The notes: generated from the letters alone by a model not told the origin. A DNA stretch of 64,000 nucleotides from Nipponacmea schrenckii (GCA_030562195.1 JAUJPP010000005.1:31855106-31919105); one strand, 5' to 3'; positions 44,499 to 55,566 are shown, counted from the first letter of the stretch. Program-made: numbers and translations.

Positions 44499-44837
44499 GT
44501 GATTCAAACCTATGCAATCATTGATGACCAGAGCAATGGATCTCTGGCCCATCCTGAACTTTTAGACTTCTTCAATGATAATTCCCCTGAACAAAAATAT
44601 GTGTTATCAACATGTTCAGGTGATAAAATTATGACGGGAAGGAAGGGTGTTGGATATCAGATCCAATCACTTGATAGTGAATATAAAGTTAATCTTCCAG
44701 GATTAACAGAGTGTACTCAGATTCCAAACGTAAGGCAGGAAATACCTACTCCTGAAGTGGCAAAACAATATAAACATTTACATGACATAAGTGATAAAAT
44801 ACCACCATATAGTGAGAAGGTTAAAATTGAATTATAG
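44499..44837 (+). pseudogene. BEL/Pao aspartic protease region (A17/DUF1758 type)
   Basis: AIIDDQSNGSLAHPEL carries the D-x-Q-S active-site block of BEL/Pao proteases, followed by LSTCSGDKIMTGRKGVGYQI and the ECTQIPNVRQEIPTPEVAKQ segment. The normal LLIGRD end is missing, as the frame stops at 44837. Confidence 0.7.
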
Positions 44838-45164
44838 AGCTTTCCCAAAGAAAAATTACCTCGATAAAATAAAGCAATAAATAGATTAAAATTAGATTTA
44901 CTTAACCATTTTCAAATTGAAATAGAGCTTCCCATAGAAAAATTACAAAAACACGGCTTGACCTCGATAAAATAAAACAATAAATGGATTTAAATTACAA
45001 ATGTCTATTTCCTTCCTTGATGGTTTATGTAGTACATGTAATTAGAATTATGTGAACTTGCTATATAGATATAGGCCTGCTTTGACTATAGTGACACATA
45101 ATCAACTATGTCACAATGTAAATACTACTCCACTTGACCTGACCATACGGTCTTCTATATTACT
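44838..45164. other. Upstream region of the metallophosphoesterase gene
   Basis: Two related 80-bp segments (44838-44895 and 44920-45000) share AGAGCTTTCCC/AGAGCTTCCC, AAAAATTAC and a CTCGATAAAATAAARCAATAAA stretch. The promoter should lie here, but no core element is clear. Confidence 0.4.
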
Positions 45165-45298
45165 ATGGATCTATATTTGAAAGTAAAATATAAAGTAGTG
45201 AGTGTTAAATTGGTTTTGGTTGTTGTTCTACTATTATATAATGAATGTGTTGTATATTGGTATCAACAATATGAATGGCCGTCTTTACCCGACAAAAG
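45165..45298 (+). CDS. MPPE1: MPPE1 exon 1: start codon and membrane anchor
   Basis: ATG at 45165; 44 codons plus two bases; donor GTAGGC at 45299. A single hydrophobic span, then YEWPSLPDK. The split codon AG|T joins exon 2 in frame. Confidence 0.75.
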
Positions 45299-48200
45299 GT
45301 AGGCTAAGAAAAATTTAAAATCTGAAACCTGAAATCTGTTGATCTTGAAAATCAAGAAACTTTATTTGACCACGACACTATCGCTTAGTTTCCGTTAGAA
45401 AAAAATGTCAGGAACATGATTTACTATAGATCTTATTATTCATAAACATATTCGATAATAATAATTTTCATTTTAAATCTAATTAATTTCATTTCATTTA
45501 AAAGTTAACATTATTATAAGCGCAATTCATTAGGTTATTTAAATGTCAATTGAGTAAATAATATATATCTAGTTTACCGGGGTTTATATAGAATACAAAT
45601 CAACGTTAAAATTATCACAGGGGTCATAAATTATATTTAACCTGAAAATATGGCTATGTATCTATACCTGGTCCAACTAAAGCATGGTTAAAATAGAGTG
45701 TACCAACTGTTAATCCAACAGCTTAAACTAGTTTAGGTGTTGGTTACTCTTAGGAGATTAGGCGTTCATTTTTCTTAAACCTCACAGCAGTTTTCTAACA
45801 TCTACCAAAAAACATAAAAAAAAATACGTAAACACAATAGTTGGTGTTAGAAATTAACACTTATCTCCAGATTATGGCCTATATTTTCATAAATATGAGC
45901 AACAAATGTTCCCACCTACGAAACAATGATAGTCAAACATGATTGTTCGGATGGTTAAATGATATATCCAGAGGGGTGGATACTCGAGTAAGGATTTTAC
46001 AAATTCATAACTGCAAAATACCTTGCAAAGGTAAAAGGGTGATAGAGTACCAGACTGAGACTGAGGATACGAATAGGTCACAGACTGACTTAACAATGTG
46101 AGTGTATGACATATATATTTAATGAATACCTGGGTTCTGGTGAGATGAGGAATAAAAACACAGTCATACATTCATAAAGGTTTCGTTCAATGTTTCATTT
46201 GTAAAGTCACAGTTTTCCTCGCTGAAAAGTGCTCGTGGTTCTTAAAATGAACCAGTAGAACTATTTATAAACGTTAACACATCCAGGTCTGTAGAAAAGA
46301 TTTTCTGATTGGAGGGGGGGGGGGCTGAAATGTAATTTGATACTATGGCCATGTCGGGGTTGTTATTGAGTTTATCAATATGAGTCTTGAGATGTCCACA
46401 TCCTATTCACAACCTGGCCTCTAATTCGTCGGTGTCCGAATCATTAATTTATGGCATCGGACAATGATTCTATAAAGTTTTAATCATATTTACTGACTTA
46501 GTTGAGACTAATTACAAATCGCTGGATGAAAATTTACCTAACGTAGTTAACCTGTGGCCACTTAGTGAGACAAAGTCCTTCCCTACTGTTACCAAATCAA
46601 TTTGATCTAGTCTCTCTTTGTGGATATTGAGAGCCATTAGATTGTTAAGATGTTTTTGGCTCATGGTTGATCTCAAATATGTCTTGATTCTACGAAGAGT
46701 GCTAAATGATCGCCCACTATATAGCGGCATTAGTAGCTGGCATCACCAATATGAGTTTCATTAGTGTTGTAATCTCGGTGAAATATTGCAAACCATTTTT
46801 CAGTAAAAATTGTTCAATTGTTTCCAAGAAATGTGTTGATGATTCGTATTTAATATTTGCTTGTAGAATATCTAATTATGTTTCCAAACGAGACTTGTTG
46901 AGATCCGAGCAATAAAATGAACAAACATATGAAGTATGAGATTAGTTGAGTAACGGTCAATCATGTGGCTACTGTTGATTTTATCAGAGCATTGTGTGTC
47001 TAGAGTAATGAAATAATCTGACAACAGGGTTGGTTATCTCCAACCAACCCTGTTTGAAATTTCACATATAATTTTGGTGTTTTCAAGGGATGTAATACCT
47101 GCTTCTATTTACAGATATAATATAGGATTATTTTTATGAATGATTTGTCGATTCATATCTCTGACATTAGTCTAACTTAAGACAGTTCTAGTCTTAAAAA
47201 TTTGAATTCATTCTCCGATTAGTCCAAGTTAATCAGATGAGCTGTAGCCTATTGAGAAATCAAAAATTTCGGTCAAAATCTTTAGGGGGGCTAAACTCAG
47301 GTGATCTCTTAGGTTTTTCTTCCAATGTTTTAGAAGTGATTAATAAAACTTAAACCGAAAACTTTAGGAAGGATCAGAACATGGCAATTCAAACATTCTG
47401 TATGCTTATTTCATATGCCTTTATTCATTTTCATTCCTTCAAAATTTGTTCATAAAAATTAAAATTCGTTCTGTAATTCAATTTACTGTCAAGTTAAAAT
47501 TGTATAAGTATAATTCTAATTTACATTTATTAAAGCTAAATATTGGCCCGTTCTGTCTTCCATACTAATGTGCCGTCCTATTTTAGAATAATGGTATTTT
47601 TCCTTTTATTTTTATACGCCCACATTATAATGTGGTCGTATATTGTTGTCACTCCTGTCCGCCCACAATGGCTTGTGAACGCGATAGAGACTACAGTTTT
47701 CATCGGATTTGAATGAAACTTGCTGTGATCATTTATATTGATGAGATCTCAGACCAGTTTGAAATTGGCAATTTTTCGAAGAACGGTTTTGAGTTATTGC
47801 ACTTGACTTTGTCAAAATGCTTTAAAATTGGCTGGTGAACGCTATAGAGACTACATAAGATTTGAATGAAACTTGCTCTGACCATTTATATTCATAATAT
47901 CGGACAAGTTTGAAATTGGGGATTTTTTGATGAACGGATTTGAGTTATTGCACTTGAACGCGTCAAAATTGGCTTGTAAACGCGATAGGGATTACCATTT
48001 CAATTGGATTTGAATGAAATTTGATGTGATCATTTTTATTGATGAGATTTTGAACAAGTTTGATAGTGACTTTTTTTCGATGAACTATATTTTGAAAATT
48101 AGCTAGTAAATGCAAAAGAGAACAGGTTTCATCTTATTTGAATGAAATTTGGTGTGAACATTTATATTGATGAGAATATGGATTAGACCTAAATAATGTT

Positions 48201-51200
48201 GGAGTTTCTGCCTGTATTAAAATAGAAAATATATTTTAAAGTGGGCGCATCTTGCTAGGCAACCACTTGTTTAAAATTATCTTCAAGCTCCCAGACTATG
48301 AGGGTTATGCGCTATGACGCTTTCATAAAGCTGACGCTGCATTTTGAATGTCAATCTCTAAATAACAATTTAAAATCTACCAATAATTCAGAAAAAAACA
48401 AAGCTTATGTAATGTTGACAGCATCAACCCAGTTCGGGAGGATTGTGCCGCAAAGCAGCTCCTTAATAGTTATACAAAATAAGCTTGTAAGCCTATAATT
48501 TCTGATTGTGGGCTATGGATTAGTTAAAAGTCAATGCAAGTAGGCTTATAATTCTGTATTGACTGTAATTAAAGTTTAATTAATTGGCTAATGTTGTATA
48601 TTTTAGTGACAGAAATCTGGTAGTTCTACTGGTAGCCGACCCTCAAATACAAGGGGAATATTTCGAACCTTTTTTTCCAATAGGAAGTATATGTAGATGG
48701 GATGCTGATAGGTAGTTAATACAAATGATTGGCTAAAGTATACTTAGATCTATGGAAACTACATCGAGAAAAGAAGGCTCGCTTAAAATTAGAAGGCTGT
48801 CCGAATTTCTGTTAATATCTGATAATTTGGTAACTCTGTGGTGGTTCAATTTCTTTCTCACTTTAATCCAATGACGTCTATAAATCAACTATTTTTCGAC
48901 CACATTATTTTGCCTATTTCTCTATACGAAATAATGGTTCCGATATGTCAACTATACAGTATGTCAACTGTTGAATTATTATATAGGTATCTAAGAAAGA
49001 CATTCGAGCTAGTGTACATGTACAGTCAGCCAGATGTTGTAATATTCCTGGGAGATTTGATGGATGAAGGTGATCAGGCTACACCTGTACAATACGATAC
49101 GTATTATGATCGCTTTTTGAATATCTTTCAGTTAGCCAAACTATCAAAGGTGTGTTGCGTGACATACAGGGATTTTCAAAATTATTAATTGGTTGAAACA
49201 TAGCACAGAACAGTGTTACGAAATTTGTTTTGATTGGGTTCGTTGAAGCAGAATTTTTTGCATAGTATTGATTCTTCCATTGACAAATTGCTTTACCAAT
49301 CCTGTGAATGATCTGGTTAGATAAACACATATTATCCTGTTTTGTTTTTATGATATGACAATATTTGAGATTCAATCTGATGATTATTATGAAATGATTG
49401 TGTATTGTGATCCAATTTGATTTTCTTTTAGGTACAATATATTGCAGGGGACAATGATATAGGTGGAGAGCAGTCCTGCATTAGAATACCAGAGAAAGTG
49501 CACAGATTTGAACAGTACTTTCAACCAACTTATGGTAGTATACAGTTGTCGTTTTTAGATATCATTAAGGTAGGTGATACTATGTACTGTGTTGTTAGAA
49601 AGCATTGTCGGCTACAGTGGCTGTTTTTTTTAGGGGACAACTATATAATATCGATACTATATGTACCGGTATGTTTTCTCAATGATATATTTTGTATGAT
49701 TCTGTATTTCTTTTTACTCAACATGTAAAAAATTCATTGTTTCTGCTGTACTAAGATTACTAAGATTTCTAAGATAACATGCATTAAGATTACTAGGATT
49801 ACTAAAATGTATGCATTGGTGTCTTAACCTTAAGTCTTTATTTTTATTAACAAACAAACAAACAAACAACAAACAAACTTTTATTCGATACTCTGTGGCC
49901 TCAATCCTATAGTACAATAAACACAATAAATTATAATTTCATTATATATCAAATATCCATATACAATTCTACAGTTACAACACGAAATACCAATTTGCAA
50001 CAATTAATAACTCAATGTTAATATTATATATTTATAACTTATTCACGCATAAACTCATACATATAAAACAATTATCAGTAAAATTATTATATTAAAAGAG
50101 TAGATAAAAATTTATCTATGGTATACTACATATATACGCCTTAAAATAAATATAGTGTTATACACAAAACAATATATAATAGTATATAAATTTCAATAAT
50201 TTTTCCAGTATATATATAATCCTGTTAAAAAAACCATAAGAAACAATTTTAGTTTCAAGTTTCAAGCATTTCAGCTCTAACCGCCATATACTCTTTTTAA
50301 TAAAAATTGCCAGCTGTTTCTAATAGTTTCATAGGATTCGCTTTGAAACAATAATTTTAGTTTTCCATTCAGGGATTTTTATGATAAAATATGGGTATAA
50401 AATTTGTTCGAAGATAATATAGGACATATTAATATAAAATGGAATTCAAAACGACGTGCATATTACCTAATTCACATATGCGTTCATTTCGTGCTATTTG
50501 AGTTCGAAGCCCTTGTTCAATGCGTATCAGTCACGTTGACCATCTAATATTTTCGAGTGAAAACTTAAGAGTGTGCGACAGATTGCTATTTAGATAATTT
50601 CCACATTTTAAACTGGTTTTAATAAGAGAGTAAAACTTGCATTTATTTGAATTAAAAATAAATGAGTTCCAGTCTTGGAGATTAATATCTCGTAAACGTT
50701 GCTTAAAAATGTGCATGAAACTTTTGATATCACCGACGCCCTGAGAAACCAGACATGGCCAAAACCGTATGCAAACAAAATATTCTTAACAGAGGAACAC
50801 CAATTTCGGCGCCCTACCAGATCCAGTTAAAATAACATATTATATCAGATTTCATACATTGAATTAATAGAAATTATTTAATAGGTTGACATATATAACT
50901 AACACATAATTCGTATCTCCCACATTCACCCCTAGCTATAGCGTTTGTTGTTTTATTCCCGGTACAAGTTAACCACTTACAGTGTTGTATACTATTTTTA
51001 TTCGTTTTTGTTTCTATTTCAGTTTGATAATTGTTTATATTCAAAAAGGGGAACTGCTTCACTATTGGCCAATATCAGGAATGACTTATCGTCGCTCAAG
51101 ATGGTTATAACCCATGAATCAATACTAGGAACAAATAACAATATGGTATACATGTAATTATAAATACTCAATGTAATAATTAACATAAATTGCCCTTTTC

Positions 51201-52713
51201 CCATTATAATTATAGGCTATACATACAGTTAAATTTTCAGAGAAAGGTCAAGCTGGTCGTGTCGTTTTTTTTTTCGTTTTTTTTTAAATCTCTCTCATTG
51301 GTTGAAATGAGATAGTTTCCATATATTTTCAATTAATATTCTAAATTTACAAATGTTTTTCAAAATAAGGTATAAGACCATGATTGTTTCTTTTTTAAAG
51401 TTTTTCTAAGACAACAAAGGGTATTTATATATATGAGGGATATAACTGAAAATTATCCACTTTCCTTTTCTATTTCAAAATTCGAATTTTCTAATAATTG
51501 TTTGATAATTTTATATGAAAAAATGAAAAGATTTCCTTGACAAATAGTTTGCCATCAAGGTTTAACCCTATGGAATATGAGTTGTAAAATTGCGATGATA
51601 TAGGCACAGATATACAGGCTTAACCTCTAGTAAGAGAGTATTGTGAAGAATATAAGAATTTTTGCGAAAATAATGAAGAGGAAAATTAATTGATTGATAA
51701 GATATCAGAAAGGTGGAATTGGGAAAGGTACAAAATTTAGGGAAGGAGGGGAATATACCACGAACTTAAAGATAATATCAAAGGAATACTGCGTCTTAAA
51801 ATGAAAATAAATTTTAAACTTGGCCAATTAGATAAACCTGCTGACATAAATAACATAACAGAATTCTTATATCAACCGATTAATAAAAAAAAACCTTAGT
51901 AATTATGCATTGAAATGATATTGATTATTGTAAAACGCTTAATATATTGATTAATCGTTTTCAGTACTTAATTAGTTTGGGGATTACAGGGATTCTGTTA
52001 CTTTATGACACCAGGTAAGTTCACTGATGAATATGTACACATATTGACTATTCTTAAAAACTTGAAATTTATGACAATTCTAAGACGCAGTATCCCTTTA
52101 AGATTTTTATTTCGAGAATATGTCAAAACTTAATCATTTGTAAACACATGAGGAAATTTTTCTTGTATTTATTTGTTTATAGACGGATAATTTTTCGGGG
52201 AACATGACCTTTTTAACAAAGTAGATTAACCGAAAACATGTCGGTCTGACAATGTCACGGATCAACAAAAACAAAAGTGTCTGGGTTATGCAAAACACAA
52301 GATAACATTTATTTTCATCCCTTACATTTTATTTTCTTGATTTCCTGTGACTATTGTTTCATAATGTGTTTCATAAAGTTTTACAGCTCTAATGGGGTTC
52401 TTATTGACCAATTCAATTCTAATTATGTAATATTTACATAAATTACATAAATTTATGTACTATATTTTGATATGTAATGACGTCAATAGTATTTTCGTTA
52501 TTGGGATAACACTTTCTTGGTATACCACAGATTCCAGTGCTGAAATTGGCTGAGACCCGAACGGGTGTTGCAACACCACTTTCTAAATGACAATAAATCA
52601 TCTGACGTCAATAGTATTACAGTTTTTGCTCAGATGAGGTGAATTTTATTTTACAGACTCCGCTAATTGATGACATCAAACCAAACGTCATTATCTCCGC
52701 ACATATGCATCAG
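45165..52713 (+). CDS. MPPE1: Metallophosphoesterase 1 (PGAP5-type), six exons, 3' end not found
   Basis: Exons 45165-45298, 48607-48711, 48987-49149, 49432-49569, 51023-51145 and 52657-52713 have GT-AG borders and join in one frame: phases 2, 2, 0, 0, 0, 0. Exon 1 encodes an N-terminal membrane anchor (VSVKLVLVVVLLLYNECVVY). The calcineurin-like core follows: LLVADPQIQGE (motif I), VVIFLGDLMDEGDQ (motif II, GD), AGDNDIGGE (GNHD-type motif, here GDND), VITHES and VIISAHMHQ (final HxH). The GDNDIGGE form is typical of invertebrate MPPE1 homologues. Human MPPE1/PGAP5 removes a side-chain ethanolamine phosphate from GPI anchors so that GPI proteins leave the ER. About 200 residues are covered; C-terminal exons with the second membrane span lie beyond 52713 or outside the window. 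Introns are full of transposon remnants. Confidence 0.85.
45300..46510. other. MPPE1 intron 1, left part
   Basis: No exon or complete element recognised. A poly-G run of ten lies at about 46314-46323. Confidence 0.4.
46512..46910 (-). pseudogene. hAT transposase C-terminal dimerisation region
   Basis: Minus frame: RSFSTLRRIKTYLRSTMSQK and HLNNLMALNIHKERLD, the hallmark of the hAT dimerisation domain (normally SERSFSxLRRIKTxLRSTM). Upstream, ITTLMKLILVMPATNA is the preceding segment of the same domain, separated by a stop near 46733. The rest of the transposase is absent. It lies in intron 1 of MPPE1. Confidence 0.75.
47023..47054. repeat. 13-bp perfect hairpin
   Basis: AACAGGGTTGGTT, loop ATCTCC, AACCAACCCTGTT. 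It lies in intron 1 of MPPE1 with no flanking repeat seen. Confidence 0.8.
47611..48260. repeat. Degenerate repeat with about four ~140-bp subunits
   Basis: Begins with ACGCCCACATTATAATGTGG, containing the 16-bp palindrome CCACATTATAATGTGG (47620-47635), and ends near GTGGGCGCATCTTGC. Subunits share AACGCGATAGAGACTAC (or variant), then GGATTTGAATGAAACTTG and a CATTTATATTGATGAGAT stretch, near 47676, 47830, 47980 and 48115. Intronic. Confidence 0.65.
48607..48711 (+). CDS. MPPE1: MPPE1 exon 2: first metal-binding motif
   Basis: Acceptor TATTTTAG ends at 48606; donor GTAGTT at 48712. Encodes LVVLLVADPQIQGEYFEPFF and IGSICRWDAD. Ends after two bases of an Arg codon. Confidence 0.85.
48987..49149 (+). 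CDS. MPPE1: MPPE1 exon 3: second motif GD
   Basis: Acceptor TTATATAG ends at 48986; donor GTGTGT at 49150. Encodes YLRKTFELVYMYSQPDVVIF, LGDLMDEGD and a TYYDRFLNIFQ segment. Confidence 0.9.
49432..49569 (+). CDS. MPPE1: MPPE1 exon 4: GDND motif
   Basis: Acceptor TTCTTTTAG ends at 49431; donor GTAGGT at 49570; 46 codons. Encodes VQYIAGDNDIGGEQS and a VHRFEQYFQPTYG segment. Confidence 0.9.
49840..50800 (-). mobile_element. 5'-truncated CR1-like LINE remnant
   Basis: Minus frame 50531-50716 encodes KQRLRDINLQDWNSFI and YSLIKTSLKCGNYL, a block typical of the C-terminal end of CR1-group ORF2. The 3' tail is a GTTT repeat (AAAC units on the plus strand, 49851-49880). It is inside MPPE1 intron 4. 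Confidence 0.6.
51023..51145 (+). CDS. MPPE1: MPPE1 exon 5: second half of the catalytic core
   Basis: Acceptor CTATTTCAG ends at 51022; donor GTATAC at 51146; 41 codons. Contains the ITHES motif that supplies a metal-binding His. Confidence 0.85.
51150..51770. other. MPPE1 intron 5, left part
   Basis: AT-rich, no gene or repeat recognised apart from simple runs. Confidence 0.4.
51777..52101. mobile_element. Second TTAA-type MITE, partly decayed
   Basis: Left end AAAGGAATACTGCGTCTTA (51780-51798) matches the complement of the right end TAAGACGCAGTATCCCTTT (52081-52099) except for one base and one insertion. TTAA is intact at the right (52098-52101) and mutated at the left. Similar in type to the element at 24896. 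Confidence 0.6.
52102..52656. other. MPPE1 intron 5, right part
   Basis: Non-coding; nothing further recognised. Confidence 0.4.
52657..52713 (+). CDS. MPPE1: MPPE1 exon 6: terminal HxH motif
   Basis: Acceptor TTTTACAG ends at 52656; donor GTAATA at 52714; 19 codons. Encodes IDDIKPNVIISAHMHQ, matching the usual SGHxH motif with Ala in place of Gly. Confidence 0.8.
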
Positions 52714-53137
52714 GTAATAGGCATTTAATTATAATATACATATATGTATAGGTTTCATTGTATTGAAATGAAAAATGGTTTATAGCTCCTTTTCTGCTGT
52801 TGTGTTTGTGTTTATGATGACAAGCAATGGCATTTGTTGCACAAATAGACACTGGCATAGATAGCAATGTTGACCCAATCTTTATCAGTTTCAAATTCTT
52901 GGTATCGTCGACTTTTTACGTCAGTAACTATTACCTACCTAGAATACAGCAAAGAAACGCCGAAGATATGATTAAAGGCCGAGCATGAACAATGGCAAGC
53001 ATATTATTTAACACAGACTTTGAATGTTCGTGAGTACAACGGTGCAAATATCATCTATATCAGAATTTGGAGATGATAATGTCTAACATTACTCTGTACA
53101 TGTTCATTGAAATTTTTCACAGCTATGGTTAAAATAT
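52714..53137. other. Region after the last recognised MPPE1 exon
   Basis: No further metallophosphoesterase exon could be recognised in the plus strand. Confidence 0.4.
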
Positions 53138-53138
53138 A

Positions 53139-53305
53139 AGTAGTAATAGAGTATACAGATATCCGGCACCCCTCCGCTTCGCTTCGCTCAGGTAAACAGA
53201 CTGCTATGATGGTGTTTATTTGGTTACAGAGGGATTTTGATCTATACAGTTACTTCGCTTCGCTCCGCTCCGAGCTACCGGATATCTGTATACTCTATCA
53301 CTACT
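53139..53305. mobile_element. ~167-bp MITE with 28-bp inverted repeats
   Basis: The left end runs from AGTAGTAATAGAGTATACAG to ATATCCGG (53139-53166) and pairs with 53278-53305 with one mismatch. Inside both ends the sequence CTTCGCTTCGCTC recurs. No coding capacity. Confidence 0.75.
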
Positions 53306-53350
53306 ATTTGCCCACCCGCCCTCCCGTTTAAATAAAATACATCGCCAAAA

Positions 53351-53778
53351 ATGTCTTTAATAAACATTCACTCCTTTAAAACCTATTTCGGATCAGGAAA
53401 CATTCAAAAATCTTTAACTAAACTTCCCGGTTTCCCATGGGCTAAATAAAAAGGTGAGAAACATTTCCCAGGTCATAATTACACTGGCTAAATTTACGAC
53501 TGGATGAAAATGATAATCTAAAACCAGGCGAAGAACCAGTTAATAGAGTCCATGCTGCTGCACTTAAACACGACAAACTATACAGAAATGAAGACTTACA
53601 ATTTCGACATGAAGCAAACAAACAAATGATTAATGAATTAGAATCCATTCCAAATCCCACTTTTAGAGAAAAAGTTGAAAGAGCATTAATCATAAGATTA
53701 TTAAAATCAGGTATGGGAATAACTGATGAAATTCATAAAGAATTTAGTATTCGCCAAAGACGATATATGGTCAGCTGA
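53351..53778 (+). pseudogene. Parvovirus VP1-type phospholipase A2-like protein (locus B)
   Basis: Starts at ATG 53351. An N-terminal basic region with SLTKLPGFPWAK is followed by an in-frame stop near 53445, and a frameshift follows HNYTG near 53490. The core frame then reads KPGEEPVNRVHAAALKHDKL, where PVN-x2-H-AA-x3-HD is the active-site helix with catalytic His-Asp (53569-53574). HNYTG upstream is the likely calcium loop. Parvovirus capsid PLA2 domains help particles leave endosomes, and related domains are known in animal Polinton/adintovirus-like elements. It runs directly into the integrase fragment with a one-base frame offset. Confidence 0.65.
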
Positions 53779-53975
53779 TTTAATTAATATGCCCCCAGAA
53801 AGAGGTTATGAATATTGCTTAACAGTTATAGATTTATATACAAGATACGCTTGGGTTAAAGCCAATAAATCAGCTGACCATATATCGTCTTTGGCGAATA
53901 CTAAATTCTTTATGAATTTCATCAGTTATTCCCATACCTAATTTCATCTTTGATTTTAATAATCTTATGATTAAT
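53684..53975. repeat. Foldback: ~98-bp inverted arms around an 85-bp integrase segment
   Basis: 53684-53781 is the reverse complement of 53867-53975 except that the right arm has an extra AAAGATGAAATT. That extra segment is a multiple of three and restores spacing typical of the protein family, so the right arm keeps the older version. The loop (53782-53866) contains the integrase core sequence. Confidence 0.85.
53738..53866 (+). pseudogene. Retroviral-type (rve) integrase core fragment of a Polinton-like element
   Basis: DDIWSADLINMPPERGYEY followed by CLTVIDLYTRYAWVKA is the start of the rve integrase core, with the first catalytic Asp in SADL and the second region in VIDLY. Only about 40 residues remain before the sequence folds back. 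Polintons and adintoviruses use this enzyme to insert their DNA. Confidence 0.75.
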
Positions 53976-54019
53976 GTCTGCATAGTTTGTCCCGATTAAT
54001 CAATAAGTAAGCTTACTTT

Positions 54020-55260
54020 GGCTCTAATTAATAGGGGGATCCATCTTTAAACTCTTCGTTAAAATCTTTAGTAGACTTTTGGTAGTTTTTTAATAACTCA
54101 ATTTTATCAGAATGGGTGTTAAACTTCTTTTCATTATTTCATTTTTTCTGTAAAGAATTTTCTGTAAATACATTAAATATTGGTAAACGAAGTATGCCTC
54201 TTTTAATTCGAGAGGACAATGAGTTAATTTCGAAATATTTTTAATAATAATCCAATAATCAAAACCACTACCGTTATGAGAAACTAACGTTAATTGTTTT
54301 TGATCATCATTTACTAAATGTTTTAACATTTGATCTATACAATCTGTACCTACAAATATATAGCTATATGCATTATTTTTTCATAAAATTCTTCAGGAAC
54401 ATTATCTGTGGGTTTTAGAAAACGCGAATTTATTCGTTCTAATATTTTTCACAGCTTTTCCAAATTAACTAAAGAACATGCATATGGTATTGTTTTACCG
54501 GTTTCTTTTTCTGTATAGGTCTCGGAATCCCAAGCATAAAGAGTTTCAGGTTCGGAGTTTGTGACATGGACGCTGGATTAAATTCGTAAACAAGTTCAAT
54601 GTTTTCGTTAACACAGGTTTTCCATACTTGTTGATAGTTCTCTTTTAATTCTTTTATTCCTAAACTTTTGTTATCTCTTCTTATCAAACAGAAATGATTA
54701 TTGTCTAAATACAAAACCCATTCTAATGGAGTGTTTATTTTTCTAGGATATAAACTTCCATCTTGAGGATTATAAAAAGTTTTATTTTTTTCATTGAATA
54801 CTCCGATTCGAGCTTGTGTCGTTATTCCCCTGCTGTTATGTTTTGAATAGGAATAAATAAAATCATAAAATTCTTTTGTTAAATCACGTTTTAAAACTAT
54901 TTACACATTTAAGAAAACACGCTACGTCAGTTGGTATATAACAATATTCTTTAACATATTCGTTGATTGTAAATTGCAATAAGTTTCTTTTCCTATATAT
55001 AATCTTTTAATTGGTTTGAAATCATCTTTACGATATATTATATGGCCAGTAAAATACCAATCTGAATTATCTGGTTATCTACAACTCTTCCAATCATTTG
55101 AACATTTAAGGAAGATAAATTCATATTTTGTTTGAATTCACGATCTTCAAAAATTTGTCCATCGATTTCAATTTGTCCATTAAAAGTATTAAACTCATCA
55201 ATTATATCAGAAACCACATTCTCAAATAGTTCATTGTCAATTTTTAATGAGTTTAGTCAT
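54020..55260 (-). pseudogene. PolB N-terminal exonuclease region (locus B)
   Basis: Minus-strand frames at 54090-54329 (SHNGSGFDYWIIIKNI, exonuclease motif II with N and D) and 54469-54714 (LSNNHFCLIRR-type segment to VNENIELVYEFNP). A WDSET-type motif I is in a neighbouring frame near 54515. The 3'-5' exonuclease proofreads the protein-primed polymerase. Stops and frameshifts abound. Confidence 0.75.
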
Positions 55261-55261
55261 G

Positions 55262-55565
55262 TTACTTTTTTAATTTTTTATGTTCTATTTTTAAAGATTC
55301 AATTTTTGTTAACAATTCATCAAATATTTCATTAAATTCTTCGGGTTCTTCTGTTGTTATTATTTTATCAGATTTTCTTCTTTCGAAAATGATAAATAAT
55401 TTATCTAAATAGTTATGTTCTTATTAAATTTGATACGGTTTTATAATATAATTTCTTTTTGGAGGTAAACCCAATAGTAATTAAAACAACAGGAAGATAT
55501 TTGAATAGCTGTAAAAGCTCCTAAGATAGTTGGAATAAATATTGGAAGATAAATAATTGCTGTTA
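55262..55565 (-). pseudogene. Putative two-span membrane protein upstream of PolB (locus B), N-terminus lost
   Basis: The same sequence as the right-arm gene at 58587-59053, from the hydrophobic LPIFIPTILGAFTAIQIS region onward. The N-terminal half is missing because the minisatellite begins at 55567. Confidence 0.5.
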
Positions 55566-55566
55566 C

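Larger units (their letters stand above)
43141..44837 (+). mobile_element. BEL/Pao LTR retrotransposon remnant (gag and protease only)
   Basis: Gag segments at 43141-44195 and a protease-like segment at 44499-44837 are separated by unrelated sequence (44200-44480) and lack reverse transcriptase and integrase. No LTRs were recognised. Confidence 0.7.
53988..55565. repeat. Left arm of a large inverted repeat (partner 58735-60348)
   Basis: Plus-strand text 53988-55565 is the reverse complement of 58735-60348 with scattered differences and small indels. The outer ends are CCCGATTAATCAATAAGTAAG (53988) and CTTACTTATTGATTAATCGGG (60348); the inner ends are the AATTGCTGT and ACAGCAATT segments. Confidence 0.9.

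Noticed and set aside
45887..46171. 94-residue minus frame in MPPE1 intron 1
   Set aside because: No domain, no splice context, composition like intron sequence.
46314..46323. Poly-G run as a quadruplex or regulatory site
   Set aside because: A single run without the four spaced G-tracts needed; treated as simple sequence.
47611..48260. Possible DNA transposon with CCACATTATAATGTGG as an end
   Set aside because: No matching inverted end or target-site duplication could be seen at the right border, so it is listed only as a repeat.
53726..53941. A 71-residue integrase-like ORF as a complete gene
   Set aside because: Its second half is the reverse complement of its first part, created by the foldback. 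Only about 40 residues are genuine integrase.
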